Source: Gammaproteobacteria bacterium (GTDB taxonomy: Bacteria; Pseudomonadota; Gammaproteobacteria; Enterobacterales; Alteromonadaceae). Taken from it: 64,000 nucleotides of DNA. This document shows positions 17,938 to 28,683 of the stretch, one piece after another. The notes beneath the pieces were generated by a model. The model was not told the DNA's origin, made no database searches, and worked only from the letters and a program-made list of their open reading frames with translations. The position numbers were made by a program, and so were the translations under genes. The stretch spans positions 62,001 to 126,000 of the forward strand of contig JAFLDV010000004.1 of NCBI GenBank assembly GCA_017302255.1, given 5' to 3'. Each line of letters begins with the position of its first letter. Position 1 is the stretch's first letter.

Positions 17938-17966
17938 AAAAAGCCGGTAAATCTACCGGCTTTTTT
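17938..17966 (+). terminator. Terminator after the EAL gene
   Basis: AAAAAGCCGGTA pairs with TACCGGCTTTTT around AATC, 13 bases after the stop codon. Confidence 0.88.
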
Positions 17967-18100
17967 ATGCTCGTTTGGTGGCGATGCTTGGTTTATCTAT
18001 CTGTTAGTTAATTTGTTGCGACGTCAAAGACTGTATTTTGCTGATTTCGTTGGCGATAAACTGCTGAGTGCTGCTTGGGAACTCTATTTTAAGTCAATAA

Positions 18101-18124
18101 AAAAGCCGCCTGCTGGCGGCTTTT
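18101..18124 (-). terminator. Terminator of the chemoreceptor gene
   Basis: AAAAGCCGCC pairs with GGCGGCTTTT around TGCT. On the minus strand it is followed by a T run and lies 18 bases past the chemoreceptor stop codon. Confidence 0.85.
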
Positions 18125-18141
18125 GGCATTTTTGGTTCAGC

Positions 18142-19761
18142 TTAGACGCGGAACAGTCGAGCAATATTCTCGAGATTTTGAGCTAAGTTCGCTAGCTCAC
18201 GGCTGGCTTTAGCAATGTGACCAGAGCTTTGCGAGCTATGTTCAGTGTGACGAACAATTTCTTGAACATGGTTAACTATGGTGCTTGCCATGCCTTGTTG
18301 TTCTTCAGTTGCTACGGCGATGTGTTGGTTCATCTCACGAATACGACGGATACTAGTGGTAATCGCTTGCAGTGAATCGCCAGCTTGATTCGCCGACAGT
18401 ACGCTCTGATCTGCTTGCACCGTACTTTGCTGCATTTTTTGAACAGCGGAGCGAGCAGCAGATTGCAGCTGTTCAATCGTCTTCTGAATTTCTTCAGTCG
18501 ATTTTTGAGTTCTTGATGCCAGAGTCCGAACCTCGTCGGCAACAACCGCGAAACCGCGACCTTGCTCGCCAGCACGGGCAGCTTCAATTGCAGCGTTTAA
18601 TGCCAGTAAGTTGGTTTGCTCTGCAATGCCCTTAATCACATCAAGGACTGCGCCGACTTGGTTTGCATCAGTTTCCAGTTTCAAAATTACTTGTGAAGCT
18701 TCTTGCACGTTGGTCGCTAACTGACGAATGTTATTGACGGTGATGCCTACTGTTTGCTGGCCGCGATCCGCTGCGATATTCGAATCATTGGCTGCAGATG
18801 ATGCTTCATTAGCGCTACTTGCTTCCGCAATAACGCTAGTGCTCATGTCGTCAACCGCATATTTAGCTTGCTCAGCTGCTTGACGCTGAATTGAAATTGT
18901 TCTGTTGGTATCTTCAGTTAATTGATTTAAATCTCGAGCTAAAGATGACAGTGGTAGGGCAGTGTTGACGATTTCTTTAACGACACCCTGCAACTTCTCC
19001 ATGAACGAGTTGAACCAAAATGCTAAATCGCCCAATTCGTCTTTCGATTTGGTTTCAATGCGCACAGTTAAGTCGCCATCTTCTTTGGCTAAATCTTTTA
19101 ATGAGCGAATGATGTTTAACAGACTGCTCTTAATACCGTTGACCACCACTACCGCCGAGCCGAACAAGGCGCAAGTGATGAATAATCCCATTATCGCGCC
19201 GACGGTGATGAGCGAACTTGCGGCACTATTGGCTTCTTCGATGGCGTCCTTAAAGTTTTTAAGCTCGACATCTCTAAAGCTGGTTAGTTTTTTTACGGTG
19301 TTTTCATAATCGCCATTCATTTTTTGCGAACGGGCACCTATGGTTGCCATATCGGCAGTGTTGCTGACCATTTCTTTCGATACTTGGAATGCAACAGCAT
19401 AGTAATCATCAAAGGTTTTAATAATTGCTGAGGTTTCTCGGTTTAACTCGGAATCAAGTTGACCAATTTGCCCAAGTTGCTTTTTTAACTGTTCAGCAAG
19501 CACGTTGGCGTTTTTCAACGCTTCTTCATCGCCGGTGGTTACGGCGCCTGCTAGCGCTTCTTTAACACGTTCAAGCGAAACCAATGCACTTTCACTGGTT
19601 TGCAACACCGGAAATTGAATATCGCGAGTATTCTTTAGGGTTTTTGAGTTCCCTAAAGCCGTAGTTGTTGCCATGACCAAATAAATCAGAAAGGTCACAG
19701 TGCCAATGAAGGGAATTAAATAAATCTTTTTCGCAATCGAAAGGCGTTGCAAAAATTCCAT
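18142..19761 (-). CDS. Methyl-accepting chemotaxis protein
   Basis: The 539-residue chemoreceptor has transmembrane helices at about 13-35 and 175-205 around a periplasmic four-helix-type sensor. The segment [13 protein letters not shown] and its length fit a 4HB_MCP-like fold. A HAMP domain ([25 protein letters not shown]) and the signalling bundle follow. The hairpin tip reads [17 protein letters not shown], as expected for CheA/CheW contact. There is no C-terminal CheR-tethering pentapeptide. The ligand cannot be predicted. It is a single-gene unit with its own terminator; no che genes are adjacent. Confidence 0.93.
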   Translation of the reverse strand: MEFLQRLSIAKKIYLIPFIGTVTFLIYLVMATTTALGNSKTLKNTRDIQFPVLQTSESALVSLERVKEALAGAVTTGDEEALKNANVLAEQLKKQLGQIGQLDSELNRETSAIIKTFDDYYAVAFQVSKEMVSNTADMATIGARSQKMNGDYENTVKKLTSFRDVELKNFKDAIEEANSAASSLITVGAIMGLFITCALFGSAVVVVNGIKSSLLNIIRSLKDLAKEDGDLTVRIETKSKDELGDLAFWFNSFMEKLQGVVKEIVNTALPLSSLARDLNQLTEDTNRTISIQRQAAEQAKYAVDDMSTSVIAEASSANEASSAANDSNIAADRGQQTVGITVNNIRQLATNVQEASQVILKLETDANQVGAVLDVIKGIAEQTNLLALNAAIEAARAGEQGRGFAVVADEVRTLASRTQKSTEEIQKTIEQLQSAARSAVQKMQQSTVQADQSVLSANQAGDSLQAITTSIRRIREMNQHIAVATEEQQGMASTIVNHVQEIVRHTEHSSQSSGHIAKASRELANLAQNLENIARLFRV

Positions 19762-20221
19762 ACGCGGTTACCCCTGTGTCGTTGATGTCGTTCTACTTAA
19801 ACGAATATTTTTACTTTAAAAGCTAGTATAGACAGCAAATTCCAAGGCTGCTGGTTTATATCGGTAAAATAAGCAAAAAAATGAATATAAATAATAGCCT
19901 AGCGTAAAAAAATTAGCAGTTTGGCGTTTTAAACGGGACATTTCTGAATTTTTTTGCAGAGGATTACGTGCTAGTTCATAGGCTTAATGGCGCATTTGTC
20001 CCCTAGAACAACGTCATTGGTTGGAATTGGCCGAGCAAGTGAAACTGGTATTTAATCGGCGAAGTTAAACGATAAAGTTGGCAAAATAAAAAAGCCAGCA
20101 AGGGTTTGCTGGCTTTTTACTAAAGTTTGGTCATTTTGGAACTTCGCTGAACTAACTTCGCCATCGAGTGGGATGAATGTCAAAAGTTAGTTAGCAGTTC
20201 GAATTCGACCCTAGAACTCAA
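19762..20221. other. Intergenic region between the chemoreceptor and ppa
   Basis: This 460-base stretch holds no convincing gene. It contains the upstream region of the chemoreceptor and, near 20089-20118, the ppa terminator. The part 19795-19930 is very A/T-rich, as expected for a promoter region. Confidence 0.6.
20089..20118 (-). terminator. Terminator of ppa
   Basis: AAAAAGCCAGCA pairs with TGCTGGCTTTTT around a six-base loop. On the minus strand it lies about 100 bases past the ppa stop and is followed by a T run; it could also work on the plus strand. Confidence 0.8.
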
Positions 20222-20752
20222 TTATTTTGCTTGAGCACGGTCGTAAGAAGTGCTGATTTCAGCTTTAGCTTCAGCTTTATCGCCCCAGCCAATTACTTTA
20301 ACCCACTTACCTGGTTCCAATTCTTTATAACGTTCAAAGAAGTGTTGGATCTGTTGTTTTAACAGTTCTGGCACGTCGTTGATGTCTTGAATGTGGTCAT
20401 AGATTTTGGTCAGTTTGCTCACTGGAACTGCTAATACTTTAGCGTCTTCACCAGCTTCGTCAGCCATTTTTAACACGGCAACTGGACGGCAACGGATCAC
20501 TGCACCTGGCACTAATGGATATGGCGTTGGTACTAACACGTCTACTGGGTCGCCATCTAATGACAAAGTGTGGTTTACGAAGCCATAGTTGCATGGGTAG
20601 AACATTGGCGTTGACATAAAACGGTCAACCCAAACAGTACCACTGTCTTTATCTACTTCGTATTTGATTGGATCGGCATTGGCCGGGATTTCGATGATGA
20701 CGTTGATTTCATCAGGCAGGTTTTTTCCTGCAGGTACCAGACTCAGACTCAT
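20222..20752 (-). CDS. ppa: Inorganic pyrophosphatase (family I)
   Basis: This cytoplasmic hexameric enzyme hydrolyses pyrophosphate and drives biosynthetic reactions. The 176-residue protein has [42 protein letters not shown] with the catalytic aspartates, and the conserved tail around [10 protein letters not shown]. The length equals that of E. coli Ppa. AAGGA stands eight bases before the ATG. It is a monocistronic unit beside fbp. Confidence 0.97.
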   Translation of the reverse strand: MSLSLVPAGKNLPDEINVIIEIPANADPIKYEVDKDSGTVWVDRFMSTPMFYPCNYGFVNHTLSLDGDPVDVLVPTPYPLVPGAVIRCRPVAVLKMADEAGEDAKVLAVPVSKLTKIYDHIQDINDVPELLKQQIQHFFERYKELEPGKWVKVIGWGDKAEAKAEISTSYDRAQAK

Positions 20753-20835
20753 GATAGTTCCTTAAGGTCAATAAATGCCGCCTATTATAACGACGGCAAC
20801 GAAAATGGCTATGCTTTAACGTGTTGACTTTGGTC

Positions 20836-21807
20836 TTACTGGCTGTGATATTTCAAGCAGCTTTCAACTTCATGGCGCGAGCCTAGAATTACTGAAACTC
20901 GTTGATGAATGTCAGTTGGCGCTATGTCCATGATCCGGGCATAACCGGTTGTGCTAGAGCCGCCGGCTTGTTCTACTAAGAAACTCATAGGGTTAGCTTC
21001 GTACATTAAGCGTAATTTATAAGGTTTCTGCGGATCTTTGGTGTCAGTCGGGTACATAAATATACCGCCACGACACAAAATGCGGTGGACATCACCTACC
21101 ATTGCGGCAATCCAACGCATATTGAAGTTTTTGCCACGAGGGCCGGTTTTACCGAGCAACAGGTCCTGCACATATTGTTGCATCGCTGGTTCCCAATGCC
21201 GCTGATTTGACATATTAATCGCAAACTCAGCGGTCACACTTGGAATGGCAACTTCTTCGTGGGTCAGTAAAAAACCACCGTAAGTTTTATCTAAAGTGTA
21301 CAGGCGTGTGCCTTTGCCAGTTGTTAGTGCCAACATCGTTGATGGGCCATATAACACATAGCCAGCAGCAAGTTGTTTGGTGCCAGCTTGTAAAAATTGC
21401 GCTGCATCGTCAGCGGCCAGTTCTGCTTTTGCTGGCAGAATGGAGAAAATGGTACCAATTAGACTATTGATGTCGGTATTGGAAGAACCGTCTAATGGAT
21501 CAAAAGTCACCAGATATTTACCGGCTGGATTGCCAGCAACCGGCAAGTCTTCCTCTTCTGAAGAGATGGCTTTAACAATGCCGGTCTCCAGAATCATGTC
21601 TTTAAGTAATTCGTTGGCCAGCACATCCAGTTTTTTCTGGGTTTCGCCTTGAATGTTTTCGTCTAATGTCGAACCTAACACGCCAGCAAGTTCACCTTGT
21701 CCAACCCGAAATGAAATTTCTTTGCAGGCAGCCAAAATGGTTTTAATCAACGAAATGAGGTCGGTATCGACTCCATCCTGCCGTAATACGGGAGCCAGTC
21801 GGCGCAT
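20836..21807 (-). CDS. fbp: Fructose-1,6-bisphosphatase class I
   Basis: FBPase removes the 1-phosphate of fructose 1,6-bisphosphate in gluconeogenesis. The 323-residue protein has the metal-binding [13 protein letters not shown] motif, the EEEDLP acidic loop, and GGIFMYPTD for substrate binding. AAGGAAAAC precedes the ATG. It is divergently arranged with mpl, a pairing typical of gammaproteobacteria. Regulation by AMP is known for the E. coli enzyme, but I cannot judge its site here. Confidence 0.96.
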   Translation of the reverse strand: MRRLAPVLRQDGVDTDLISLIKTILAACKEISFRVGQGELAGVLGSTLDENIQGETQKKLDVLANELLKDMILETGIVKAISSEEEDLPVAGNPAGKYLVTFDPLDGSSNTDINSLIGTIFSILPAKAELAADDAAQFLQAGTKQLAAGYVLYGPSTMLALTTGKGTRLYTLDKTYGGFLLTHEEVAIPSVTAEFAINMSNQRHWEPAMQQYVQDLLLGKTGPRGKNFNMRWIAAMVGDVHRILCRGGIFMYPTDTKDPQKPYKLRLMYEANPMSFLVEQAGGSSTTGYARIMDIAPTDIHQRVSVILGSRHEVESCLKYHSQ

Positions 21808-22000
21808 GGTGTTTTCCTTTTAGCAGATTTTGTAGGGTGTTTGCGCTTTAATTGGTACTCGTGACCTGCGCTCTAACTCTGCCAGTTTAAAGAATTAAAC
21901 GGGAAATTGCATTTTTCCGTGTGATTTAATTTGCTTTTGTTCAAGGTCGGTTTTGTTACAATGCCAGTTGTAACTTCTTTCGTGATGACAGGATCTGCTG

Positions 22001-23344
22001 ATGCATCTTCATATTCTTGGTATTTGTGGCACTTTTATGGGCGGTATTGCCGCTATTGCCAAAGCGATGGGACATCAGGTCACTGGCTCTGACGCCAATG
22101 TCTACCCACCGATGAGCACACAATTGGAACAACTTGGCATCACTTTAACCCAAGGTTATGACCCTTCTCAGCTAGATCCTGCGCCAGATTTGGTCATCAT
22201 TGGCAACGCGATGTCACGAGGCAATCCGGCGGTCGAGTATGTGCTTAATCGCAATATTCCGTATACCTCAGGTCCACAGTGGCTTGCCGAGCACGTATTA
22301 CAAAGCCGCTGGGTGCTAGCGGTTGCCGGAACTCACGGCAAAACTACGACCACTTCAATGCTCGCATGGATTTTAGAAGATGCCGGTTTAAACCCTGGAT
22401 TTTTGATTGGTGGAATCCCACAGAATTTTGATGTGTCGGCAAGGCTTGGCGATACACCATTTTTCGTCATCGAAGCCGATGAATATGACACCGCCTTTTT
22501 CGATAAACGCAGTAAATTTGTGCATTATCGGCCACGGACTCTAGTTATCAATAACTTAGAATATGATCATGCAGATATCTTCCCTGATGTAGCCGCAATC
22601 CAGCGGCAATTCCATCACCTGTTGCGCATGGTGCCGGGGAACGGTTTGGTGTTATCGCCAGCAGAGGTGCCTGCAATTGCTGAAACCTTGGCGATGGGCT
22701 GTTGGAGTGAACAAGCGCAAACGGGTCGGCAGTGGCAAGCACGACTATTAGCTGCAGATGGTTCATCCTTTGAAGTCTTAGTCGAAGGTAAAGTTGCTGG
22801 TGTGGTCAACTGGGGGCTTTGCGGTCAGCACAGTGTCGACAATGCATTGATGGCTTTAGCTGCTGCACGCCATGCCGGTGTCCCTGTTGAAGTTGGGATT
22901 GCCGCGCTGGAAAAGTTTATCGCACCGAAGCGGCGCATGGAGCTTAAAGGCACTATTAATCAAGTGGCAGTCTACGACGACTTCGCCCATCACCCAACAG
23001 CCATTGCCACAACATTGGCAGGTCTTCGCGCCAAAGTGGGCCAACAACGAATTTTCGCCGTATTAGAACCGCGTTCCAACACGATGCGGATGGGCGTGCA
23101 CAAAGAAGCCTTGCCAGCGTCGTTAGTACTGGCAGACCAAGTGTTCTTATACGAGCCGGCCAACAGCGGTTGGTCATTACAGGCGCTGGCGGAGCAAATT
23201 GGCCCGCAGGCGCAAGTCTCCCAAGATATTGATGGTTTAGTTGCGTTAATTGCTCAACAAGTGCAACCCGGCGATTCAATTTTGGTGATGAGTAATGGCG
23301 GCTTTGGCGGGATCCACAATAAATTGTTAGTAGCGCTGGCTTAA
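22001..23344 (+). CDS. mpl: UDP-N-acetylmuramate:L-alanyl-gamma-D-glutamyl-meso-diaminopimelate ligase
   Basis: Mpl recycles murein tripeptide by ligating it to UDP-MurNAc with ATP. The 447-residue Mur ligase has [20 protein letters not shown] at its N-terminus. It also has the ATP loop [15 protein letters not shown], the [16 protein letters not shown] block, and [12 protein letters not shown] followed by RSNTMRMG in the C-terminal domain. These features separate Mpl from MurC. It is followed 19 bases later by ubiX; together with the ABC genes it may form a longer transcript. Confidence 0.95.
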   Translation: MHLHILGICGTFMGGIAAIAKAMGHQVTGSDANVYPPMSTQLEQLGITLTQGYDPSQLDPAPDLVIIGNAMSRGNPAVEYVLNRNIPYTSGPQWLAEHVLQSRWVLAVAGTHGKTTTTSMLAWILEDAGLNPGFLIGGIPQNFDVSARLGDTPFFVIEADEYDTAFFDKRSKFVHYRPRTLVINNLEYDHADIFPDVAAIQRQFHHLLRMVPGNGLVLSPAEVPAIAETLAMGCWSEQAQTGRQWQARLLAADGSSFEVLVEGKVAGVVNWGLCGQHSVDNALMALAAARHAGVPVEVGIAALEKFIAPKRRMELKGTINQVAVYDDFAHHPTAIATTLAGLRAKVGQQRIFAVLEPRSNTMRMGVHKEALPASLVLADQVFLYEPANSGWSLQALAEQIGPQAQVSQDIDGLVALIAQQVQPGDSILVMSNGGFGGIHNKLLVALA

Positions 23345-23363
23345 ATGCCGCGCAGGAGTCTCA

Positions 23364-24008
23364 ATGAGCCTGGCTAAACCTTTGGAAATTACTTTAGCAT
23401 TTACCGGTGCTTCCGGTGCTATGTATGGTTTTCGCTTGCTACAAGTGCTGGTAGCCGAACAAGTCAAAGTGCATTTGTTGATTTCTAGCGCTGCTCGTGT
23501 GGTGTTTGCCACAGAGCATCAAATGAAGCTGGCGGGACATCCCCAGCAATGTCAGGCGCAATTGGTTGAAATGTTAGGGTGTAGCCCCGATTTAATCACT
23601 GTCTATGGCAAAGATGATTGGTTCTCGCCAGTAGCCTCCGGCTCAGCAGCACCGAAAAAGATGGTAATTTGCCCATGTTCCACCGGAACGGTAGCAGCCA
23701 TCGCACACGGCATGAGTGATAACTTGATTGAACGTGCGGCCGATGTTGTGATTAAAGAGCGTGGCCAGTTAATTATTGTGCCGCGAGAGTCACCGCTAAG
23801 TGCGATCCATCTAGAGAATTTACTGACACTAGCCAAAGTTGGCGTGACCGTCATGCCGGCGTCACCTGGTTTTTATCATCAGCCAACTGGCATCAACGAT
23901 TTAATCGATTTTATGGTGGCGCGTTTGCTGGATCATTTAGGCTTGCCAAATAAATTGTTACCGCGCTGGGGCTATGCACCTGCACCCGTTTCATCATCAG
24001 GAGACTAA
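23364..24008 (+). CDS. ubiX: Flavin prenyltransferase UbiX
   Basis: UbiX prenylates FMN to make the cofactor of the UbiD decarboxylase in ubiquinone synthesis. The 214-residue flavoprotein has [18 protein letters not shown], the phosphate-binding [16 protein letters not shown], the [21 protein letters not shown] segment and [17 protein letters not shown] stands before the ATG. Its stop is followed by the TTG start of an ABC ATPase one base away. Confidence 0.95.
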   Translation: MSLAKPLEITLAFTGASGAMYGFRLLQVLVAEQVKVHLLISSAARVVFATEHQMKLAGHPQQCQAQLVEMLGCSPDLITVYGKDDWFSPVASGSAAPKKMVICPCSTGTVAAIAHGMSDNLIERAADVVIKERGQLIIVPRESPLSAIHLENLLTLAKVGVTVMPASPGFYHQPTGINDLIDFMVARLLDHLGLPNKLLPRWGYAPAPVSSSGD

Positions 24009-24009
24009 C

Positions 24010-24930
24010 TTGAGCCAGGCTCTGACCATATCTAATCTGCACAAAAGCTATAAAAGCGGAACTAAAGCACTCAACGGCATCGATTTGACTGTGGAGCAGG
24101 GCGATTTTTTTGCTTTGCTTGGCCCAAATGGCGCCGGCAAAAGCACCACTATCGGCATCATCAGCTCATTGGTAAATAAAACTTCTGGCCAAGTTAAAGT
24201 CTTTGATTTTGATTTGGACCAAGACCTTGAAGCAGCCAAAAGCCAACTTGGCCTTGTGCCGCAAGAGTTCAACTTCAACCAATTTGAAACTGTGCTGCAA
24301 ATTGTGGTCAATCAGGCGGGCTATTACGGCGTGCCGAAGTCGATTGCCTTGGTGCGTGCCGAGAAATATTTAGGTCAGCTTGGTTTGTGGGAAAAACGCA
24401 ATGCGCGCTCACGTGAGTTATCCGGCGGCATGAAGCGCCGTTTGATGATTGCTCGCGCCCTGATGCATGAACCAAAATTGTTGATCCTCGATGAGCCGAC
24501 AGCAGGCGTAGATATCGAACTGCGTCGCTCAATGTGGGAATTTCTTAAGGAAATCAACCAAGAAGGGGTGACTATTATTTTAACCACCCATTATTTGGAA
24601 GAAGCTGAATCCTTATGTCGTAATATTGCGATCATCGACAAAGGCCGGATTATTGAAAACACCAGTATGAAGTCATTGCTTAGCAAACTAACCAAAGAGA
24701 CTTTTGTGTTGGATTTTGCCGAGCCGCAACTTGACTTCCAGTTGACAGGATTTGTCTGTCGTCAGTTAGACCCTGTGACGGTTGAAGTTGATGTCGAAAA
24801 GAATATGGGCATCAACGCAGTCTTTACTGAATTAAATCAGCGGCAAATTCAGGTGTTATCAATGCGTAATAAAGCCAATCGACTCGAAGAGTTGTTTGTG
24901 AGTTTGGTCGAGCAGGGGCGTCAACCATGA
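24010..24930 (+). CDS. yadG: ABC-2 exporter ATP-binding protein (YadG-like)
   Basis: The 306-residue ATPase has Walker A GPNGAGKST (about residue 38), Q-loop VPQEFNFN, signature LSGGMKRRL, Walker B LLILDEPTAGVD and H-loop LTTHYLEEAE. Its C-terminal domain of about 80 residues is typical of DrrA/YadG proteins. I place the start at TTG 24010, because AGGAG lies upstream and homology begins at once; an ATG at 23974 lies deep inside ubiX. It overlaps the permease gene by ATGA. The substrate is unknown. Confidence 0.92.
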   Translation: MSQALTISNLHKSYKSGTKALNGIDLTVEQGDFFALLGPNGAGKSTTIGIISSLVNKTSGQVKVFDFDLDQDLEAAKSQLGLVPQEFNFNQFETVLQIVVNQAGYYGVPKSIALVRAEKYLGQLGLWEKRNARSRELSGGMKRRLMIARALMHEPKLLILDEPTAGVDIELRRSMWEFLKEINQEGVTIILTTHYLEEAESLCRNIAIIDKGRIIENTSMKSLLSKLTKETFVLDFAEPQLDFQLTGFVCRQLDPVTVEVDVEKNMGINAVFTELNQRQIQVLSMRNKANRLEELFVSLVEQGRQP

Positions 24931-25697
24931 ATAAGAACTACTTGATTGCCTTATCGAGCATTCTCAATAAAGAAACCAATAGATTTATGCGAATTTGGGT
25001 GCAGACCTTGGTGCCTCCAGCCATTACCATGACGCTATATTTTATTATTTTTGGTAACTTGATTGGCTCGCAAATTGGCCGGATGCAAGGCTTTAGTTAC
25101 ATGGAGTTTATTGTCCCTGGCCTTATTATGATGTCGGTTATTACCAACTCCTACGCCAACGTGGCCTCAAGCTTTTTTAGTACCAAGTTTCAACGGAATA
25201 TTGAAGAGCTGTTAGTCGCGCCAGTACCGAATTACATTATTGTGTTAGGTTTTGTGGGGGGCGGTGTGGCGCGTGGGATGCTGGTCGGCGTGATTGTTAC
25301 TTTGCTCAGCTTATTTTTTGTCGACATCCAAATTCATCATCTTTTGGTGATTATGAGTACCGTGATTTTAACCGCTACCTTGTTTTCGCTTGGCGGCTTA
25401 ATTAATGCGGTTTATGCCAAAACCTTTGATGACATCAGTATTGTACCGACTTTCATTTTGACACCGCTGACCTATCTTGGCGGGGTGTTTTATTCCCTCA
25501 GTTTATTGCCGCCATTTTGGCAATCTTTGTCGAATCTAAATCCAATTGTGTACATGGTGAATGCGTTCCGTTACGGATTTTTAGGCCATTCTGATGTCGA
25601 TATGGTAGTGGCATACGCAGTGATGCTGGGCTTTATTGTGGTTTTATTTGCCGTTGCCATGCGCTTAATCAGCAAAGGGACAGGGCTACGTAGTTAA
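24927..25697 (+). CDS. yadH: ABC-2 type permease (YadH-like)
   Basis: The 256-residue permease has six predicted transmembrane segments. The conserved ABC-2 strings FIVPGLIMMSVITNSYANV, LGGVFYSLSLLPPFWQSLSNLNP and VNAFRYGFLG are present. It starts inside the stop codon of the ATPase gene (ATGA), so the two proteins are made together. The YadGH pair is common in Enterobacterales and Alteromonadales and has no firmly assigned substrate. Confidence 0.92.
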   Translation: MNKNYLIALSSILNKETNRFMRIWVQTLVPPAITMTLYFIIFGNLIGSQIGRMQGFSYMEFIVPGLIMMSVITNSYANVASSFFSTKFQRNIEELLVAPVPNYIIVLGFVGGGVARGMLVGVIVTLLSLFFVDIQIHHLLVIMSTVILTATLFSLGGLINAVYAKTFDDISIVPTFILTPLTYLGGVFYSLSLLPPFWQSLSNLNPIVYMVNAFRYGFLGHSDVDMVVAYAVMLGFIVVLFAVAMRLISKGTGLRS

Positions 25698-25882
25698 TAA
25701 ATGCCTTGAATGCACCAGGCTTGGGCAGCAAATCTGACCAGTTGCACAAGCTTGGTGAATTTTTTAAAGACAATTGCTGAGTCATTTAGTACATTGAACT
25801 CCTTTTGACTTACTGTTTTCATTCACGAATTCCACTGCAGCTAACTGCAGGGCCGTGCTTGCGATAACCCGGTGAGACTTGC

Positions 25883-27535
25883 ATGACTGAACAAAAACGT
25901 CAGGCCACGGCATCAGAAGATGCGTTATGGCGAATTTTTACTGTGCCAGAAGCGCCTGATTCGACGCTGAGCATTATTGAACAAAATATCTCGCAAAACC
26001 TTGCTGGTTTTTTGCGGGAAAGCATTGTTGCGGTCGAAAAACCACTTTGGCAAATCGAGCGTGACTTTCAAGCTTATCAAATTCCGGCTGAGCCGAGTTT
26101 TGTCTCGGATTATGCTGAAACCATTATGCAAAAGTTGGTGGCGCATTCGGTGCATACTGCGGCGCCTAGTTTTATTGGTCATATGACCTCGGCACTGCCA
26201 TATTTCGTGTTACCGCTGTCAAAAATGATGGTCGGGCTTAACCAAAACTTGGTGAAAATCGAAACATCAAAAGCCTTTACTCCACTTGAGCGACAAGTGC
26301 TCGGCATGATGCATCACTTGGTGTATGGCGAGAACGAAGGCTTTTACAAAAAATGGCTACATAGCGCCAACCATTCGTTAGGTGCGTTTTGCTCTGGCGG
26401 TACAGTTGCCAATATGACGGCACTTTGGATAGCCCGAAACCGTCTATTGCGTGCTGATGGCGAGTTCAAAGGTGTGGCTAAGGAAGGTCTGTTCCGGGCT
26501 ATGCGTCATTATGGATACCAAGATCTGGCGATTTTGGTGTCAGAGCGTGGCCATTACTCACTGAAAAAAGCCGCAGATTTATTGGGCATTGGCCGCGACA
26601 TGCTTATTCCAGTCAAAACCAATGATCACAATAAAGTCGACATTGAACACATGCGAGAAGTCGCAAAAGATTTGGCTAGTCGCTCAATCCGAGTGATGGC
26701 GATAGTCGGTGTTGCTGGTACCACCGAGACTGGCAACGTCGATCCATTGACTGATTTAGCGGCACTTGCCAGTGAATTACAGTGCCATTTCCACGTCGAT
26801 GCTGCTTGGGGCGGTGCGACTTTATTATCTGATAAATATCGTTACTTGTTAAAAGGCATTGAGCTGGCGGATTCGGTAACCATCGACGCGCACAAGCAAA
26901 TGTACGTGCCAATGGGCGCAGGGATGGTGGTGTTTAAACATCCATCGAGTGCACACGCCATTGAGCATCACGCGGAATATATTTTGCGTAAGGGCTCAAA
27001 GGATTTGGGTAGTCAAACCCTAGAAGGTTCGCGCCCAGGTATGGCGATGCTGGTCCACGCCTGCTTGCAGGTGATTGGCCGTAAAGGCTATGAGATCCTG
27101 ATTAACCGCTCTTTGGAAAAGGCTCGTTATTTTGCAGGGCTCATTGATTTACATGCAGATTTTGAGCTTATCACTGCTCCGGAGTTGTGCTTGCTGACTT
27201 ACCGTTATGCGCCAGCTCAGGTCCAACAAGCGATGGTGAAAGCCAAAGCCGCTGGTGATGTAGAAAAACTGAAAAAGATGAATGATTTATTGAGTGGACT
27301 AACCAAGTTTATTCAAAAGCGGCAACGGGAAGAGGGGATTTCATTCGTTTCCCGGACTCGGTTAACGCCAGAGCGCTATTTACGCCAAGAGACCGCGGTA
27401 TTCCGCGTGGTGTTGGCCAACCCGCTGACGACAGATCAAATCTTACATGATGTGTTGGATGAGCAAATTGCTTTGGCGAAAATGGATAAAGAGTTTTTAC
27501 CCAAGTTGCTGCAGATGGCCAAAGAATCGAGCTAG
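25883..27535 (+). CDS. panP: Pyridoxal-dependent aspartate 1-decarboxylase (PanP type)
   Basis: PanP converts aspartate to beta-alanine for coenzyme A in bacteria that lack pyruvoyl PanD. The 550-residue protein belongs to the group II PLP decarboxylases. SFIGHMTSALPYF and FCSGGTVANMTALWIARN fit the family, HVDAAWGGATLL lies upstream, and the PLP lysine (about residue 338) is in DAHKQMYVPMGAG. The match is to the family used as PanD replacement in Vibrio-like bacteria. A relative, glutamate or tyrosine decarboxylase, is possible but the motifs around SFIGHMTSALPYF argue for PanP. It stands alone and ends with a strong terminator. Confidence 0.85.
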   Translation: MTEQKRQATASEDALWRIFTVPEAPDSTLSIIEQNISQNLAGFLRESIVAVEKPLWQIERDFQAYQIPAEPSFVSDYAETIMQKLVAHSVHTAAPSFIGHMTSALPYFVLPLSKMMVGLNQNLVKIETSKAFTPLERQVLGMMHHLVYGENEGFYKKWLHSANHSLGAFCSGGTVANMTALWIARNRLLRADGEFKGVAKEGLFRAMRHYGYQDLAILVSERGHYSLKKAADLLGIGRDMLIPVKTNDHNKVDIEHMREVAKDLASRSIRVMAIVGVAGTTETGNVDPLTDLAALASELQCHFHVDAAWGGATLLSDKYRYLLKGIELADSVTIDAHKQMYVPMGAGMVVFKHPSSAHAIEHHAEYILRKGSKDLGSQTLEGSRPGMAMLVHACLQVIGRKGYEILINRSLEKARYFAGLIDLHADFELITAPELCLLTYRYAPAQVQQAMVKAKAAGDVEKLKKMNDLLSGLTKFIQKRQREEGISFVSRTRLTPERYLRQETAVFRVVLANPLTTDQILHDVLDEQIALAKMDKEFLPKLLQMAKESS

Positions 27536-27582
27536 CAGTCGAGCTAGCAGCTGCAGACGAGCGCATACACGCTTAATCATGG

Positions 27583-27606
27583 AAATGGCCGCAATTGCGG
27601 CCATTT
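27583..27606 (+). terminator. Terminator after panP
   Basis: AAATGGCCGCAA is followed directly by its complement TTGCGGCCATTT, giving a perfect 24-base palindrome, then GTTTTTCT. Confidence 0.8.
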
Positions 27607-27661
27607 GTTTTTCTATTATTCGGGCATTCGGGCATTCGGGGGGGATGCATTACCTTGGCAG

Positions 27662-28576
27662 TTAGCGCAGTACCCAATACCAGAATGGTAAGGTGACAAA
27701 ACTTGCCATCAAGCCAAAGCCAACCAGTGCTGTGACCATCCGCGGTGCCAAGCCAGCGGTGATGGCAATTGCTCCAGCTGAAATCATCGGCGGCATTGCT
27801 GCTTCAAAGATAGTCACATCGACAGCCTTGCCAGAAAGCCCCAAGCTATAACAACCCGCCCATACTAGAAATGGCATCAGCATTAATTTAATCGTCAAAC
27901 CCACGGCAATTGGTGAGAAACGTTCGCCAGAAAATCCCCATTGGAAGGAGTAACCAACCGCAATCATGATCAGTGGAACCAAAGTCGCAGCCAATTGATT
28001 AATGAGGCTTTGTAGCAAAGATGGATAAGGTAGTCCGCGCATTAACAGGGCGATGACAAGGGCGATAAATGGTGGAAAGGTGATGATTTTCATCAGCATA
28101 GCGCGAGCTGACCAGCCAACGTCAGTCGAGGTATGGTTTGGGCTGTAGACCGCGGCAAGCATGGTCGAATAAGTCGCAAGGGCTACAAACGAACCGACTT
28201 GATCATAAATTAACGCATAAGGCAGATAGGAATCGCCAAAGAAAGCGCTAATCATCGGGAATCCCAAAAAGGAGGTATTGCCAAGTGGCAACACTATCAG
28301 TAGCGCAACAGTCACTTCTTTTGACCATTTTAGGTAGCGACTAATGGCTAAAATTAACATCACTACAATCAATAACAATAACCAAGGCACTAGCGCTGGG
28401 ATAAGTAAATCCGCGGAAAATTGCAACGAAGGGATTTTCTGTAGGATCAGCGCAGGCAGAGCAATATACAACACAAATGTATTGAGGACCGCAGGGGTTT
28501 CAGGACCAAAGCGTTTGATGCGTTTACAGAGCGCACCTATCGCAAGATAAAGTAAAATCAGGAAAAAGCTTTCCAA
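27662..28576 (-). CDS. AEC-family (auxin efflux carrier-like) transporter
   Basis: The 304-residue membrane protein has about ten hydrophobic segments. The AEC pattern is seen in LNTFVLYIALPALILQKIP at the N-terminus, LGNTSFLGFPMISAFFG in the middle and FEAAMPPMISAGAIA near the end. Members transport organic acids or malonate-like compounds, but no substrate can be deduced. The start is a TTG with GAGGAT five bases upstream, and no ATG occurs near it. It is convergent with panP. Confidence 0.88.
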   Translation of the reverse strand: MESFFLILLYLAIGALCKRIKRFGPETPAVLNTFVLYIALPALILQKIPSLQFSADLLIPALVPWLLLLIVVMLILAISRYLKWSKEVTVALLIVLPLGNTSFLGFPMISAFFGDSYLPYALIYDQVGSFVALATYSTMLAAVYSPNHTSTDVGWSARAMLMKIITFPPFIALVIALLMRGLPYPSLLQSLINQLAATLVPLIMIAVGYSFQWGFSGERFSPIAVGLTIKLMLMPFLVWAGCYSLGLSGKAVDVTIFEAAMPPMISAGAIAITAGLAPRMVTALVGFGLMASFVTLPFWYWVLR

Positions 28577-28683
28577 AAGATCCTCGATTGCCGCGGAAAA
28601 ACCTTAGCTTAAGGGATTTTCGCGAATTTGCCTATTCGACTTCCGGCTTAACTGCTGAAGGATCATCGAATCTCGAGCTGTAA

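Noticed and set aside
19840..19885. Possible flagellar sigma-28 promoter for the chemoreceptor
   Set aside because: ACCGATAT on the minus strand (19865-19858) resembles the -10 element GCCGATAA, but no TAAA occurs at the right distance upstream.
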